This document shows positions 18,794-27,413 of a DNA stretch of 59,637 nucleotides, piece by piece. The stretch covers positions 1 to 59,637 of the forward strand of contig NZ_WOEZ01000161.1 in assembly GCF_013177735.1 (NCBI RefSeq). Direction: 5' to 3'. Within the stretch, counting starts at the first letter, position 1, and every line of letters begins with the position of its first letter. Made by a program: the position numbers and the translations under genes. Origin of the DNA: Paraburkholderia elongata. Its GTDB lineage: Bacteria; Pseudomonadota; Gammaproteobacteria; Burkholderiales; Burkholderiaceae. The notes beneath the pieces were generated by a model, which saw only the letters and a program-made list of their open reading frames with translations, had not been told where the DNA came from and did not search any database.

Positions 18794-19834
18794 ATGGCGA
18801 CGATCAAGGATGTAGCGGCCGTGGCAGGGGTGTCGTTCACGACGGTATCGCACGTGGTGAACAACTCACGGCCGGTGTCGGCCGACGTGCGCGCGAAGGT
18901 CGAACACGCGATCCGTCAGCTTCACTATGTGCCGTCGGCGGTGGCTCGCTCGCTCAAGGCGCGGGCGACGGCGACGATCGGTCTGGTGGTGCCGAACAGC
19001 ACGAACCCGTATTTCGCGGAGATGGCGCGCGGTATCGAGGATGGTTGCTCGCGCAACGGCTACTGCCTGTTCTTCTGCAATTCCGACGACGATCCGGCCA
19101 AGCAGCGTAACTATCTGCGCGTGCTGCAGGAAAAGCGCATCGACGGACTGATCGTCGCCTCCGCGGGTGATGACGCGGTGCTGGCGCAGACGCTCGCCGA
19201 CGCCCATGAGCCGCTAGTCGTCGTGGACCGCAATATCGAAGGTGTGAACGCGGATCTGGTGCAGATCGACCACGAGAAGGGCGGTTATCTCGCGACGCGT
19301 CATCTGCTCGAACTGGGGCACGTGCGGATCGGCTGCATCACCGGGCCCGTGAAGACGGCGGTGAGCGCCATGCGGGTGCACGGCTTTATCCGCGCCATGA
19401 CCGAGCGCGGCATCGAGATTCCGTCCGGGGCGATTGTCGAAAGCGATTTTTCGGGGACAGGCGGCCATCGCGCGGCTGGGCAGCTGTTCGATACCGTGAA
19501 GCCATCGGCGATTTTTGCCGGCAACGACATGATGGGCATCGGCGCGCTGCGCGCCGCGGCGGAGCGCAATATCAGCGTGCCGCGCGATTGCTCGATCATC
19601 GGTTTCGACGATATCGAACTGGGACGATTCACCTATCCGTCGCTCTCGACCGTGGGGCAGTCGGTCCGCGCGCTCGGCGATATGGCCGCGCAGACGCTGA
19701 TCGAACGCATCGCCGGGACGTCGTCTGGCAGTCCGCGCGCGCTGGGTCGCCGGCGTGTCGTGTCGCCGCGCCTGATCGTGCGCGAATCGACCGCGACATG
19801 GGCCGGCGTAGCCAGGCGCGATCTGGCGGCCTGA
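18794..19834 (+). CDS. LacI-family transcriptional repressor (RbsR/PurR-like)
   Basis: A 346-residue LacI regulator. The HTH is at residues 2-25 (ATIKDVAAVAGVSFTTVSHVVN), the hinge at ~48-58 (VPSAVARSLKA), and the effector domain matches ribose/purine-type sensors (VVPNSTNPYFAEMARGIEDG). The ATG at 18794 is chosen because AGGAGAG precedes it and the HTH starts at once; the frame is open 50 codons further but without homologous sequence. As the last gene of the ABC operon it most likely controls that operon. Confidence 0.87.
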   Translation: MATIKDVAAVAGVSFTTVSHVVNNSRPVSADVRAKVEHAIRQLHYVPSAVARSLKARATATIGLVVPNSTNPYFAEMARGIEDGCSRNGYCLFFCNSDDDPAKQRNYLRVLQEKRIDGLIVASAGDDAVLAQTLADAHEPLVVVDRNIEGVNADLVQIDHEKGGYLATRHLLELGHVRIGCITGPVKTAVSAMRVHGFIRAMTERGIEIPSGAIVESDFSGTGGHRAAGQLFDTVKPSAIFAGNDMMGIGALRAAAERNISVPRDCSIIGFDDIELGRFTYPSLSTVGQSVRALGDMAAQTLIERIAGTSSGSPRALGRRRVVSPRLIVRESTATWAGVARRDLAA

Positions 19835-20010
19835 TATCGGGCACTGCGCGGGCACTGCGTTGCCGGGCGCGAGCTGAAAGGCTTCGCGTCCGGTCTTTCG
19901 CGCTGCTTTTGCGCTCTGTTGATCCTGAGCAAGAGTCGAGCACTGCGTCGGGCGCGAGAGCTTTGCGCCCGTTCTTAGGCGCGCCATTGCGCCCCCAAGT
20001 CGAGGGTTCC

Positions 20011-20076
20011 GCTTGAACCCTGATTGAACCCCGCTTGGCCCCTGCTTGCCCCCTGCTTGCCCCCCGTTTGAACCCA
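20011..20076. repeat. 11-bp tandem repeat, 6 units
   Basis: Six 11-bp units of the form GCTTGccCCCT (GCTTGAACCCT, GATTGAACCCC, GCTTGGCCCCT, GCTTGCCCCCT, GCTTGCCCCCC, GTTTGAACCCA) in the 527-bp gap 19835-20361 between the LacI and chemoreceptor genes. The rest of that gap is GC-rich and shows no gene; its last 170 bp are more AT-rich and probably hold the chemoreceptor promoter. Confidence 0.8.
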
Positions 20077-20361
20077 CCTCGCCTCTCCGCGTTCGGCCTT
20101 CCGAGCCGCCTGAATTCACTTCCCTGAATGTCAAAAACGCCGCTTGACCTCGGCACAGGCGCGGCCTGTCAGTGGTTTGTAATTTCTTCCAATTGCTTAC
20201 AACGTCTTTCTTCGTACCATATAAAACCTTCAAGTATGCAAGTGGAATGCCGTAAACGTGGGCATTAGAGCGCGGCCCCAAATCAGCGCCATGCAAGCAG
20301 ACGCCACCCGCTACCCCGCGCTGCGCACGCAGCCTCTCATTTGCTAAGTACAGGAACAAGC

Positions 20362-22146
20362 ATGTTGAACAAAGGCATCACGATCAAGGCGCGGATTGGC
20401 CTCACGATGGCTTTTCTCGCCGCGCTGCTGGTCGCCATCGGCGTTTTCGGTTTGTTCGGCATGAGCCGTTCGAACGACGCTTATCAGGACACTTTCACCA
20501 ATGCAATGCCGAGCGCTGTCGATATCGGCGACGCCGAGCTGTATGCGGCGCGCGAGCGGCTGGCGCTCGACCGCGCGGCGTTCATGATCGGCACGCCGGA
20601 CGCGGCGCCGACGATCGAGCGTGCGCGTTCGATGCGAGCTTCGTCCGACATGTGGTGGAAAAAGTATATGGACCTGCCGCGCAACGCTGAGGAAGACCGT
20701 CTCGCGCAGGACGTCATCGCCAAACGCGACGCGCTGCACCAGCAATTGGACGCGTTTGCGGCGATCATCACGGCGAACGACCAGAGCAAGGTCGTCGACG
20801 CTGCCAAGCGCTTGCAGGTAGCGTACAACGATCTCGCCAACTCGGACGACGCGCTGAGCAAGTTCCAGTTCGGCTCCGCCAAGCAAGGTTACGACTCCGC
20901 GCAAAACAGCTTCGAAGTGTTCCGCATGGTGAGCGCCGGCGCACTGCTGGTCGGCGTGCTCGCCGCCGTGCTGTCCTACGTGACGCTCAGCCGCGCGATT
21001 GCCCGCCCGCTCGGCGAAGCCCTCGGTCATTTCGAAACGATTTCCGCTGGCGATCTGCGCCGCCCGGTCGTCGTCACCTCGCGTGACGAAATGGGGCAGT
21101 TGCTCGAAGGCATCGCCAAAATGCAGCGCAGTCTCACCGAAACGGTGCGCACGGTGCGCGGCGGTAGTGAATCGATCGCGACCGCCACGCGCCAGATCGC
21201 GGCCGGCAATATCGACCTGTCCTCGCGTACGGAAGAGCAGGCGTCGGCGCTGCAGGAAACCGCGTCGAGCATGGAAGAGCTGACCGGCACGGTCAAGCAG
21301 AACGCCGACAACGCTCGCCAGGCGAGCTCGCTGGCGGCCAATGCGTCCGAGATTGCCAACAAGGGCAGCGCGGTGGTCGGCCAGGTGGTCGGCACGATGG
21401 GCGACATCAATCAGAGCTCGGCGAAGATTGCCGACATCATTTCGATCATCGAAGGGATTGCGTTCCAGACCAACATCCTGGCCCTGAATGCGGCCGTGGA
21501 AGCGGCGCGGGCCGGCGAAGAAGGGCGCGGGTTCGCGGTGGTGGCAGGCGAAGTGCGCAGCCTCGCGCAGCGTTCGTCGGCGGCGGCCAGGGAAATCAAG
21601 GAGCTGATCGACACTTCGGTGGAGCGCGTGCAGTCGGGCTCGGCGCTGGTCGACGAAGCGGGCCGCACCATGACCGAGATCATCGGTGCGGTGCAGCGCG
21701 TGACCGATATCATGGGGGAGATCGCAGCGGCCTCGGAAGAGCAAAGCAGCGGCATCGACCAGGTGGCGCGCGCGGTCACCCAGATGGACGAGGTGACGCA
21801 GCAGAATGCCGCGCTGGTCGAAGAAGCCGCTGCGGCAGCGTCTTCGCTCGAAGATCAGGCCGGCAAGCTGCGTACCGCGGTCGCGGTGTTCCAGCTCGAA
21901 GAAAGCGGCTACAAGGCGCCGGTGAGCGCGGCGCCGAAGCGCGCGGCCACGCCGGTTCGCTCGACGGCGGCACGCAAAGTGTCACATCCCACGTCACATC
22001 CGGTATCACAAGCGGGTGCGCAGCCCGTTACGGCAGCCAAGGCACCTGCCGCACCCGCGGCAACGCCGGTTTCCGCCGCACCGACGAGGGCGCCGGCCAA
22101 GGCAGTGGCGAGCGCCGGCAGCGATCAGGATTGGGAAACCTTCTGA
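20362..22146 (+). CDS. Methyl-accepting chemotaxis protein with C-terminal tether
   Basis: A 594-residue Tar/Tsr-type chemoreceptor. TM1 is at ~10-32, followed by a four-helix periplasmic sensor (TarH type) to ~185, TM2 at ~188-210, HAMP at ~211-265 and a long signalling coil. The highly conserved hairpin tip reads IEGIAFQTNILALNAAVEAARAGE. An Ala/Pro-rich tail of ~60 residues ends in DWETF, a pentapeptide of the kind that tethers CheR/CheB. The ATG at 20362 follows CAGGAACA. The ligand is unknown; adjacency to a sugar importer allows, but does not show, sensing through its binding protein. Confidence 0.92.
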   Translation: MLNKGITIKARIGLTMAFLAALLVAIGVFGLFGMSRSNDAYQDTFTNAMPSAVDIGDAELYAARERLALDRAAFMIGTPDAAPTIERARSMRASSDMWWKKYMDLPRNAEEDRLAQDVIAKRDALHQQLDAFAAIITANDQSKVVDAAKRLQVAYNDLANSDDALSKFQFGSAKQGYDSAQNSFEVFRMVSAGALLVGVLAAVLSYVTLSRAIARPLGEALGHFETISAGDLRRPVVVTSRDEMGQLLEGIAKMQRSLTETVRTVRGGSESIATATRQIAAGNIDLSSRTEEQASALQETASSMEELTGTVKQNADNARQASSLAANASEIANKGSAVVGQVVGTMGDINQSSAKIADIISIIEGIAFQTNILALNAAVEAARAGEEGRGFAVVAGEVRSLAQRSSAAAREIKELIDTSVERVQSGSALVDEAGRTMTEIIGAVQRVTDIMGEIAAASEEQSSGIDQVARAVTQMDEVTQQNAALVEEAAAAASSLEDQAGKLRTAVAVFQLEESGYKAPVSAAPKRAATPVRSTAARKVSHPTSHPVSQAGAQPVTAAKAPAAPAATPVSAAPTRAPAKAVASAGSDQDWETF

Positions 22147-22225
22147 TCGGCCACGGTGATGCAACATTCGTTCCCGATGAAGCATTGGACGGAACCACGC
22201 TTATGCGGATCGGCCGCATGACGAT

Positions 22226-22262
22226 AAAGACCGCGATTGTGCATGCAACCGCGGTCTTTTTT
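22226..22262 (+). terminator. Rho-independent terminator of the chemoreceptor gene
   Basis: Perfect 10-bp stem AAAGACCGCG / CGCGGTCTTT followed by TTT, 80 bp past the stop. The surrounding gap 22147-22468 has no gene; its right half should contain the promoter of the hydratase gene. Confidence 0.9.
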
Positions 22263-22468
22263 CATGGTCTGCGGACTAAGTAACGTTCACAATCGTTGTC
22301 CGCGCCCTGGTGAGCGTCGTGATCCGGTACATTGACGGGCGCGACTACGGCTTGCATCGGCAACATGGCCGCTTCAGGCTGTCAGCGCGCGAACCGTGAG
22401 CCCGCTATCCCAACTGCTGCGACTCAGCGGCAGCCCACCGCTCAACGCGCCAGCCATAAAGGACCGAC

Positions 22469-23230
22469 ATGACGCCATACGACCTCGCGAACCGCCTCGT
22501 CGAAGCCCGCCGGCAGCATCGCCCGATCGATGCGCCCCCACCCGACAGCCTGCCGCCTGACGCGGCAACCGCATACGCGATCCAGCAGGCTGTCATCGCA
22601 GGCCTCGGCGATTCGACGGGTGCGTGGAAGGTCGGCGCCAGAGCGCCGGGCGGGGCCGCCGCGGGCGCGCCGATTCCGGCTTCGCTGGTGCTGCCGTCCC
22701 CCGCGCGGGTGGCCCATTCCGGCTTCTTCAGGGTGCTGGTGGAGCTGGAGATCGCCTTTCGTTTCGCCGAGGCAATCGAGCCGCGCGGCCGGGCTTATGC
22801 GCGTGACGAGGTGCTCTCGAAGGTTGGTGTCGTGCTGCCGACCATCGAGATCGTCGATAGCCGCTTTACCGAGTGGCCCAATGTCGCGCCGCTCGCGCAA
22901 CTGGCCGACGCACAGAACAACGGCGCATTGATCACCGGTCATCCGGTTGCCTATGCAGGCCTCGCGCGCGGCTTCGATTTCGTATCGCCCGAACTGGAGC
23001 TGAGTTTCGACGGCAACTCGCTGGTGCCGGACGCCACCGGCAATCCGGCTGGCGATCCGCGCGAACTGCTGGTGTGGTTCGTCAACCATTGCGCCGCCAT
23101 GGGCATCACCATCGAGCCGGAATGGACGCTCACCACCGGTTCGTATGTCGGTGCGCACAATGTGGACAAGCCGGGCATTGTGCGCGGCCACATCGACGGT
23201 CTCGGGGAAGTGGAGATTGAACTGACCTGA
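22469..23230 (+). CDS. 2-keto-4-pentenoate hydratase-like protein (MhpD/FAH superfamily)
   Basis: A 253-residue soluble protein of the fumarylacetoacetase C-terminal-like fold. Visible family features are the N-terminal helix (AYAIQQAVIAGLG...AWKVGA), the metal-ligand region VELEIAFRFAEAI with its paired Glu residues, and VLPTIEIVDSRF. Such enzymes hydrate 2-hydroxypenta-2,4-dienoate in meta-cleavage pathways, but no other pathway gene is near, so the substrate is open. AAAGGA lies about 8 bp ahead of the ATG. Confidence 0.8.
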   Translation: MTPYDLANRLVEARRQHRPIDAPPPDSLPPDAATAYAIQQAVIAGLGDSTGAWKVGARAPGGAAAGAPIPASLVLPSPARVAHSGFFRVLVELEIAFRFAEAIEPRGRAYARDEVLSKVGVVLPTIEIVDSRFTEWPNVAPLAQLADAQNNGALITGHPVAYAGLARGFDFVSPELELSFDGNSLVPDATGNPAGDPRELLVWFVNHCAAMGITIEPEWTLTTGSYVGAHNVDKPGIVRGHIDGLGEVEIELT

Positions 23231-23250
23231 GCTGAGCGTGGCGCGGTGTA

Positions 23251-23292
23251 CTTGTAACGGTCCGCTTGTAACCGTCGGCTTGTAACCGCTCA
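23251..23292. repeat. 14-bp tandem repeat, 3 units
   Basis: CTTGTAACGGTCCG, CTTGTAACCGTCGG and CTTGTAACCGCTCA follow each other, beginning 20 bp after the hydratase stop codon. Confidence 0.7.
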
Positions 23293-23308
23293 TTACGAAA
23301 CATCAAGC

Positions 23309-23335
23309 AAACGGCTGCCCGCGGGTGGCCGTTTT
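23309..23335 (+). terminator. Rho-independent terminator of the hydratase gene
   Basis: Stem AAACGGC / GCCGTTT enclosing an inner CCCGCGGG-type hairpin, followed by TTT. Confidence 0.7.
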
Positions 23336-24081
23336 ACATTTGCCGCATCTGCACTAGACGCTTTGCCGTATATATACCTATGAAGCAACCCATGGTGCGG
23401 CCGTGATCCAGTTATGCGTTCGGCTAACCATGCCGCTGACGCGGTTAATACGAGGGCGAGGCATGAGCGGCAAGCGCAAGGCGATCCACCGGGTGGCGAT
23501 CCACCGGGTGGCGATCCACCGCACGCCATGTGAAATGACGTGGAACAAAACCGCCCGTGGGTTGACGAACCGTTAGACGATGCGCCGTTGAACAGCGCTT
23601 CTGGTCAGCATCGCGAATGAACATGTAACACAGCGCCTGTCGTTGTAGACCAAACGGCGATGCCGCGCGTTGATGAAAAAAAGTACCGGGGCGCAGTAAA
23701 ACGCATGACGTCCGCGTTCGATGCAACAAAGTGTGCGCGTGCAGACAGGCTGTCTGGTGCAGCAGTGAGATCGTTCGATGAACGAGACGATTCGTGTAAC
23801 GGAGCATAGCGAACTGTGCTGAGCAGCACGGCGAGCAGGGGCGTTGGAGAGCTAGCAACGTGGACCGGCAGTCGCTGCGCATTCGCTGTGTGCGAGCGCA
23901 AGATTGTAGGTGAGCGAATCTGCGTTTCCAAGTGATGAATGTTGGGAGGCGGGTACGGCGCGATTTTCGCAACGTAGTTCGTGAAAAAAAATTTAAAAGG
24001 GTTTAGGATGAATTCGAGCGATGTCGTTTCCGAATAGCGCGCCGCGCACGACATCGGTCTAGACTTCGGCGAGGAGGTAGC
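23336..24081. other. Long gene-free leader in front of prkA
   Basis: About 745 bp without a supportable gene. It contains a 15-bp tandem repeat (23480-23524) and an AT-rich stretch (23983-24010) close to the prkA start, probably the promoter zone. I looked for a sigma-54 site (TGGCAC-N5-TTGCA) and found none convincing. The length is unusual for this gene-dense window. Confidence 0.5.
23480..23524. repeat. 15-bp tandem repeat, 3 units
   Basis: GGCGATCCACCGGGT twice exactly, then GGCGATCCACCGCAC. Confidence 0.85.
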
Positions 24082-26004
24082 ATGGATATCTACAGCAGTT
24101 TCGCGACCCGCTTCGAGAAAACGCGAGAAGATGAACTCTCGCTCGAGGAGTATCTCGCGCTCTGCAAAGACAATCCCGCCGCGTACGCCACGGCCGGCGA
24201 ACGCATGTTGACGGCAATCGGTGAACCAGAACAGATCGACACTCGCAACGATCCGCGCCTGTCGCGTATCTTCGCGAACAAGGTCATCAAGGTATACCCC
24301 GCATTCCGTGAGTTCTACGGAATGGAAGAGGTGATCGAGCAGGTGGTCGCCTACTTCCGGCACTCGGCCCAGGGGCTCGAAGAAAAGAAACAGATTCTAT
24401 ATCTGTTGGGGCCGGTCGGCGGCGGCAAATCGTCGATCGCGGAACGTCTGAAGCAACTTATGGAACGCGTGCCGTTCTACGCGATCAAGGGCTCGCCCGT
24501 CAACGAGTCGCCACTCGGTCTGTTCGATTACGACGAGGACGGTCCGATCCTCGAAGAGCAATATGGTATTCCACGCCGCTACCTGAAAAACATTTTGAGC
24601 CCGTGGGCGGTGAAACGCCTGCACGAATACAACGGCGACATCCGCAAGTTTCGCGTGGTGCGCCGCTATCCGTCGATCCTTCGTCAGATCGGTATCGCCA
24701 AGACCGAACCGGGCGACGAAAACAATCAGGACATTTCGTCGCTGGTCGGTAAGGTCGACATTCGCAAGCTCGAACAGTACGCACAAGATGATGCGGACGC
24801 ATACAGCTACTCCGGTGGCCTGTGCCTCGCGAATCAGGGCTTGCTCGAGTTCGTCGAAATGTTCAAGGCGCCGATCAAGGTCTTGCACCCGCTGCTCACC
24901 GCGACTCAGGAAGGCAACTTCAAGGGCACGGAAGGCTTCGGCGCGATCCCGTTCGACGGCATCATCCTCGCCCACTCAAACGAGTCGGAATGGAAGGCGT
25001 TCCGCAATAACCGCAACAACGAAGCACTGCTCGACCGGATCTTCGTTGTGAAGGTGCCGTACTGCTTGCGCTACGGTGAAGAGGTCAAGATCTACGAGAA
25101 GCTGCTGCGTAATTCGTCGCTGGCCAGTGCGATATGCGCGCCGGGTACGCTGAAGATGATGGCGCAGATGTCGGTGCTTACGCGCTTGCAGGAGCCGGAA
25201 AACTCCAGTCTGTTCTCGAAGATGCAAGTGTACGACGGCGAGAATCTCAAGGACACCGATCCGAAGGCCAAGTCGTATCAGGAGTACCGCGACTTCGCGG
25301 GCGTGGATGAAGGGATGACCGGCGTGTCGACCCGCTTCGCGTTCAAGATTCTGTCGCGTGTATTCAACTTCGATTCGACCGAAGTTGCAGCAAATCCGGT
25401 GCACCTGATGTATGTGCTCGAACAGCAGATCGAGCGTGAGCAGTTCCCACCGGAAACCGAGCAGAAGTATCTGTCGTTCATCAAGGACGTGCTGGCATCG
25501 CGCTATGCCGAGTTTATCGGCAAGGAGATTCAGACCGCGTACCTGGAGTCGTATTCCGAGTACGGTCAGAATATTTTCGATCGCTACGTGACGTATGCGG
25601 ACTTCTGGATTCAGGATCAGGAGTTCCGCGACCACGACACCGGCGAGAGTTTCGACCGCGCGGCGCTGAACGCCGAACTGGAGAAGATCGAGAAACCTGC
25701 GGGTATCAGCAACCCGAAGGACTTCCGCAACGAGATCGTCAACTTCGTGTTGCGTGCGCGTGCTGCGAATGCGGGGAAAAATCCCGCGTGGATCAGCTAC
25801 GAGAAGCTGCGCGTCGTGATCGAAAAGAAGATGTTCTCGAACACGGAAGAACTGTTGCCGGTGATCTCGTTCAACGCCAAAGGCTCGGCGGAAGAGCAAC
25901 GCAAGCACGAAGACTTCGTCAACCGGATGGTGACGAAGGGCTATACGCCAAAGCAGGTGCGCTTGCTGTGTGACTGGTATCTGCGCGTGCGCAAGTCGTC
26001 ATGA
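24082..26004 (+). CDS. prkA: PrkA-family serine protein kinase (YeaG)
   Basis: A 640-residue protein, the normal length for PrkA. The N-terminal AAA domain has a Walker A loop GPVGGGKS at residues 110-117 and runs to ~380 (FDGIILAHSNESEWKAFRNNRNNEALLDRIFVV). The PrkA C-terminal kinase-like domain follows. GAGGAGGT at 24071-24078 sets the ATG. It heads the conserved trio prkA-yeaH-spoVR, which in E. coli (yeaG-yeaH, ycgB) responds to nutrient and stationary-phase stress. Confidence 0.95.
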   Translation: MDIYSSFATRFEKTREDELSLEEYLALCKDNPAAYATAGERMLTAIGEPEQIDTRNDPRLSRIFANKVIKVYPAFREFYGMEEVIEQVVAYFRHSAQGLEEKKQILYLLGPVGGGKSSIAERLKQLMERVPFYAIKGSPVNESPLGLFDYDEDGPILEEQYGIPRRYLKNILSPWAVKRLHEYNGDIRKFRVVRRYPSILRQIGIAKTEPGDENNQDISSLVGKVDIRKLEQYAQDDADAYSYSGGLCLANQGLLEFVEMFKAPIKVLHPLLTATQEGNFKGTEGFGAIPFDGIILAHSNESEWKAFRNNRNNEALLDRIFVVKVPYCLRYGEEVKIYEKLLRNSSLASAICAPGTLKMMAQMSVLTRLQEPENSSLFSKMQVYDGENLKDTDPKAKSYQEYRDFAGVDEGMTGVSTRFAFKILSRVFNFDSTEVAANPVHLMYVLEQQIEREQFPPETEQKYLSFIKDVLASRYAEFIGKEIQTAYLESYSEYGQNIFDRYVTYADFWIQDQEFRDHDTGESFDRAALNAELEKIEKPAGISNPKDFRNEIVNFVLRARAANAGKNPAWISYEKLRVVIEKKMFSNTEELLPVISFNAKGSAEEQRKHEDFVNRMVTKGYTPKQVRLLCDWYLRVRKSS

Positions 26005-26019
26005 TACGCACTGCGTGCC

Positions 26020-26044
26020 GCCCGCGCGGTCCGACCGCGCGGGC
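26020..26044 (+). promoter_or_regulatory. Strong intercistronic hairpin between prkA and yeaH
   Basis: Perfect 11-bp inverted repeat GCCCGCGCGGT / ACCGCGCGGGC with a 3-nt loop, 16 bp after the prkA stop. No T run follows, so it is more likely an mRNA-processing or stabilising element than a terminator. It would separate levels of PrkA from the downstream proteins. Confidence 0.55.
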
Positions 26045-26144
26045 ACCTTGCGAGGCGCAAGTTGCATGGACATAGCGTTGCGTTTGCAGACATGCCTATG
26101 CAACGTGCGTCTCGCGCACTCGAAATTACAGCGGGAGACCGGGC

Positions 26145-27413
26145 GTGCTTCATCAAATCATCGACCGCAGGTTAGCTGGTAAGAACAAGAGCATTGCAAA
26201 TCGCGAGCGCTTTTTGCGCCGCGTTAAGAACTATATTCGTCGCGCGGTTTCGGAGGCGGTGCGCGACCGCAGCATCAAAGACATCCAGAACACCCAGAGC
26301 ATCACGATTCCGCGCAAGGACATCGCGGAGCCGTCGTTCCGGCATGGTCCCGGCGGCAAGCGGGAGATGGTGCATCCGGGCAACTCGGACTACATCCGCG
26401 GCGACAAGATCCAGCGCCCGCAAGGCGGCGGAGGAGGCGGGGGCAGCCAGGCCAGCAACGAGGGCGACGGTCAGGACGACTTCGTGTTCGAGTTGAGCCG
26501 CGAAGAATTCATGCAGTATTTCTTCGACGACCTCGAACTCCCGCGTCTCGTCAAAACCCATCTGATGGCCGTGCCTACGTGGAAGAGTATCCGCGCCGGC
26601 TGGGCGGCCGAAGGCACGCCGAACAATATCGACGTGGTGCGTTCGCTACGCAGCGCGCTCGGCCGCCGTATTGCGCTCGGTGCGCCGCTCGTCAACCAGT
26701 TGCACGAGATGGAACGGCAACTCGACGTGATGAAGGCCGATCCGGACGACCGTCGCGAAGACATCAAACTGCTCGAAGAGGAAATCCACCACTTGCGCGG
26801 GCGCATCTGGCGCATTCCGTTTATCGACCCGTTCGATCTGCGCTACGTGAACCGGGTGAAGCAACCCACGCCGTCCAGTCAGGCGGTGATGTTCTGTCTG
26901 ATGGATGTGTCCGGTTCCATGGACGAGCAGCGCAAGGATCTCGCCAAGCGCTTCTTCATCCTGCTGTATCTGTTCCTCAAGCGTAACTACGAAAAGATCG
27001 AAGTGGTGTTCATCCGCCACCATACGCGCGCCGAGGAAGTCGACGAGGACACGTTCTTTCATTCGACAGAGAGCGGCGGCACGGTGGTGTCGAGCGCGCT
27101 GGAGCTGATGCAGAAGGTGATGGACGAGCGCTATTCGCCGACTGAATGGAATATTTACGGCGCTCAGGCTTCCGACGGCGACAATTGGACTGACGATTCA
27201 CCCAAGTGCCGCAAGATACTTTCAGATGACATCCTGGAGAAGGTGCGCTATTTTGCGTATATCCAGGTCACGCCGGAAGAGCAGAACCTGTGGCTCGAAT
27301 ATGCACAGTTGGCGCTGAGCCAGCCGCACATGGCGATGAAGAAGGTCGAAACCGCGGCTGACATTTATCCGGTGTTTCGGGAGTTGTTTGAAAAGCAGGC
27401 GGCGTCTTCATGA
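26145..27413 (+). CDS. yeaH: YeaH/YhbH family protein (DUF444, von Willebrand A-like)
   Basis: A 422-residue protein of the DUF444 family. After an N-terminal basic region comes a seven-Gly linker (94-100). The C-terminal VWA-like domain carries the metal-site motif DVSGS at 254-258 (FCLMDVSGSMDEQ). GTG start at 26145 with GCGGGAGA upstream. It lies 140 bp after prkA and its stop overlaps the spoVR start. YeaH is thought to act with the PrkA kinase; its exact activity is not established. Confidence 0.93.
   Translation: MLHQIIDRRLAGKNKSIANRERFLRRVKNYIRRAVSEAVRDRSIKDIQNTQSITIPRKDIAEPSFRHGPGGKREMVHPGNSDYIRGDKIQRPQGGGGGGGSQASNEGDGQDDFVFELSREEFMQYFFDDLELPRLVKTHLMAVPTWKSIRAGWAAEGTPNNIDVVRSLRSALGRRIALGAPLVNQLHEMERQLDVMKADPDDRREDIKLLEEEIHHLRGRIWRIPFIDPFDLRYVNRVKQPTPSSQAVMFCLMDVSGSMDEQRKDLAKRFFILLYLFLKRNYEKIEVVFIRHHTRAEEVDEDTFFHSTESGGTVVSSALELMQKVMDERYSPTEWNIYGAQASDGDNWTDDSPKCRKILSDDILEKVRYFAYIQVTPEEQNLWLEYAQLALSQPHMAMKKVETAADIYPVFRELFEKQAASS

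Noticed and set aside
23336..24081. Possible sigma-54 promoter ahead of prkA
   Set aside because: No TGGCAC-N5-TTGCA match; GTGCAG-type hits lack the GG/GC spacing.
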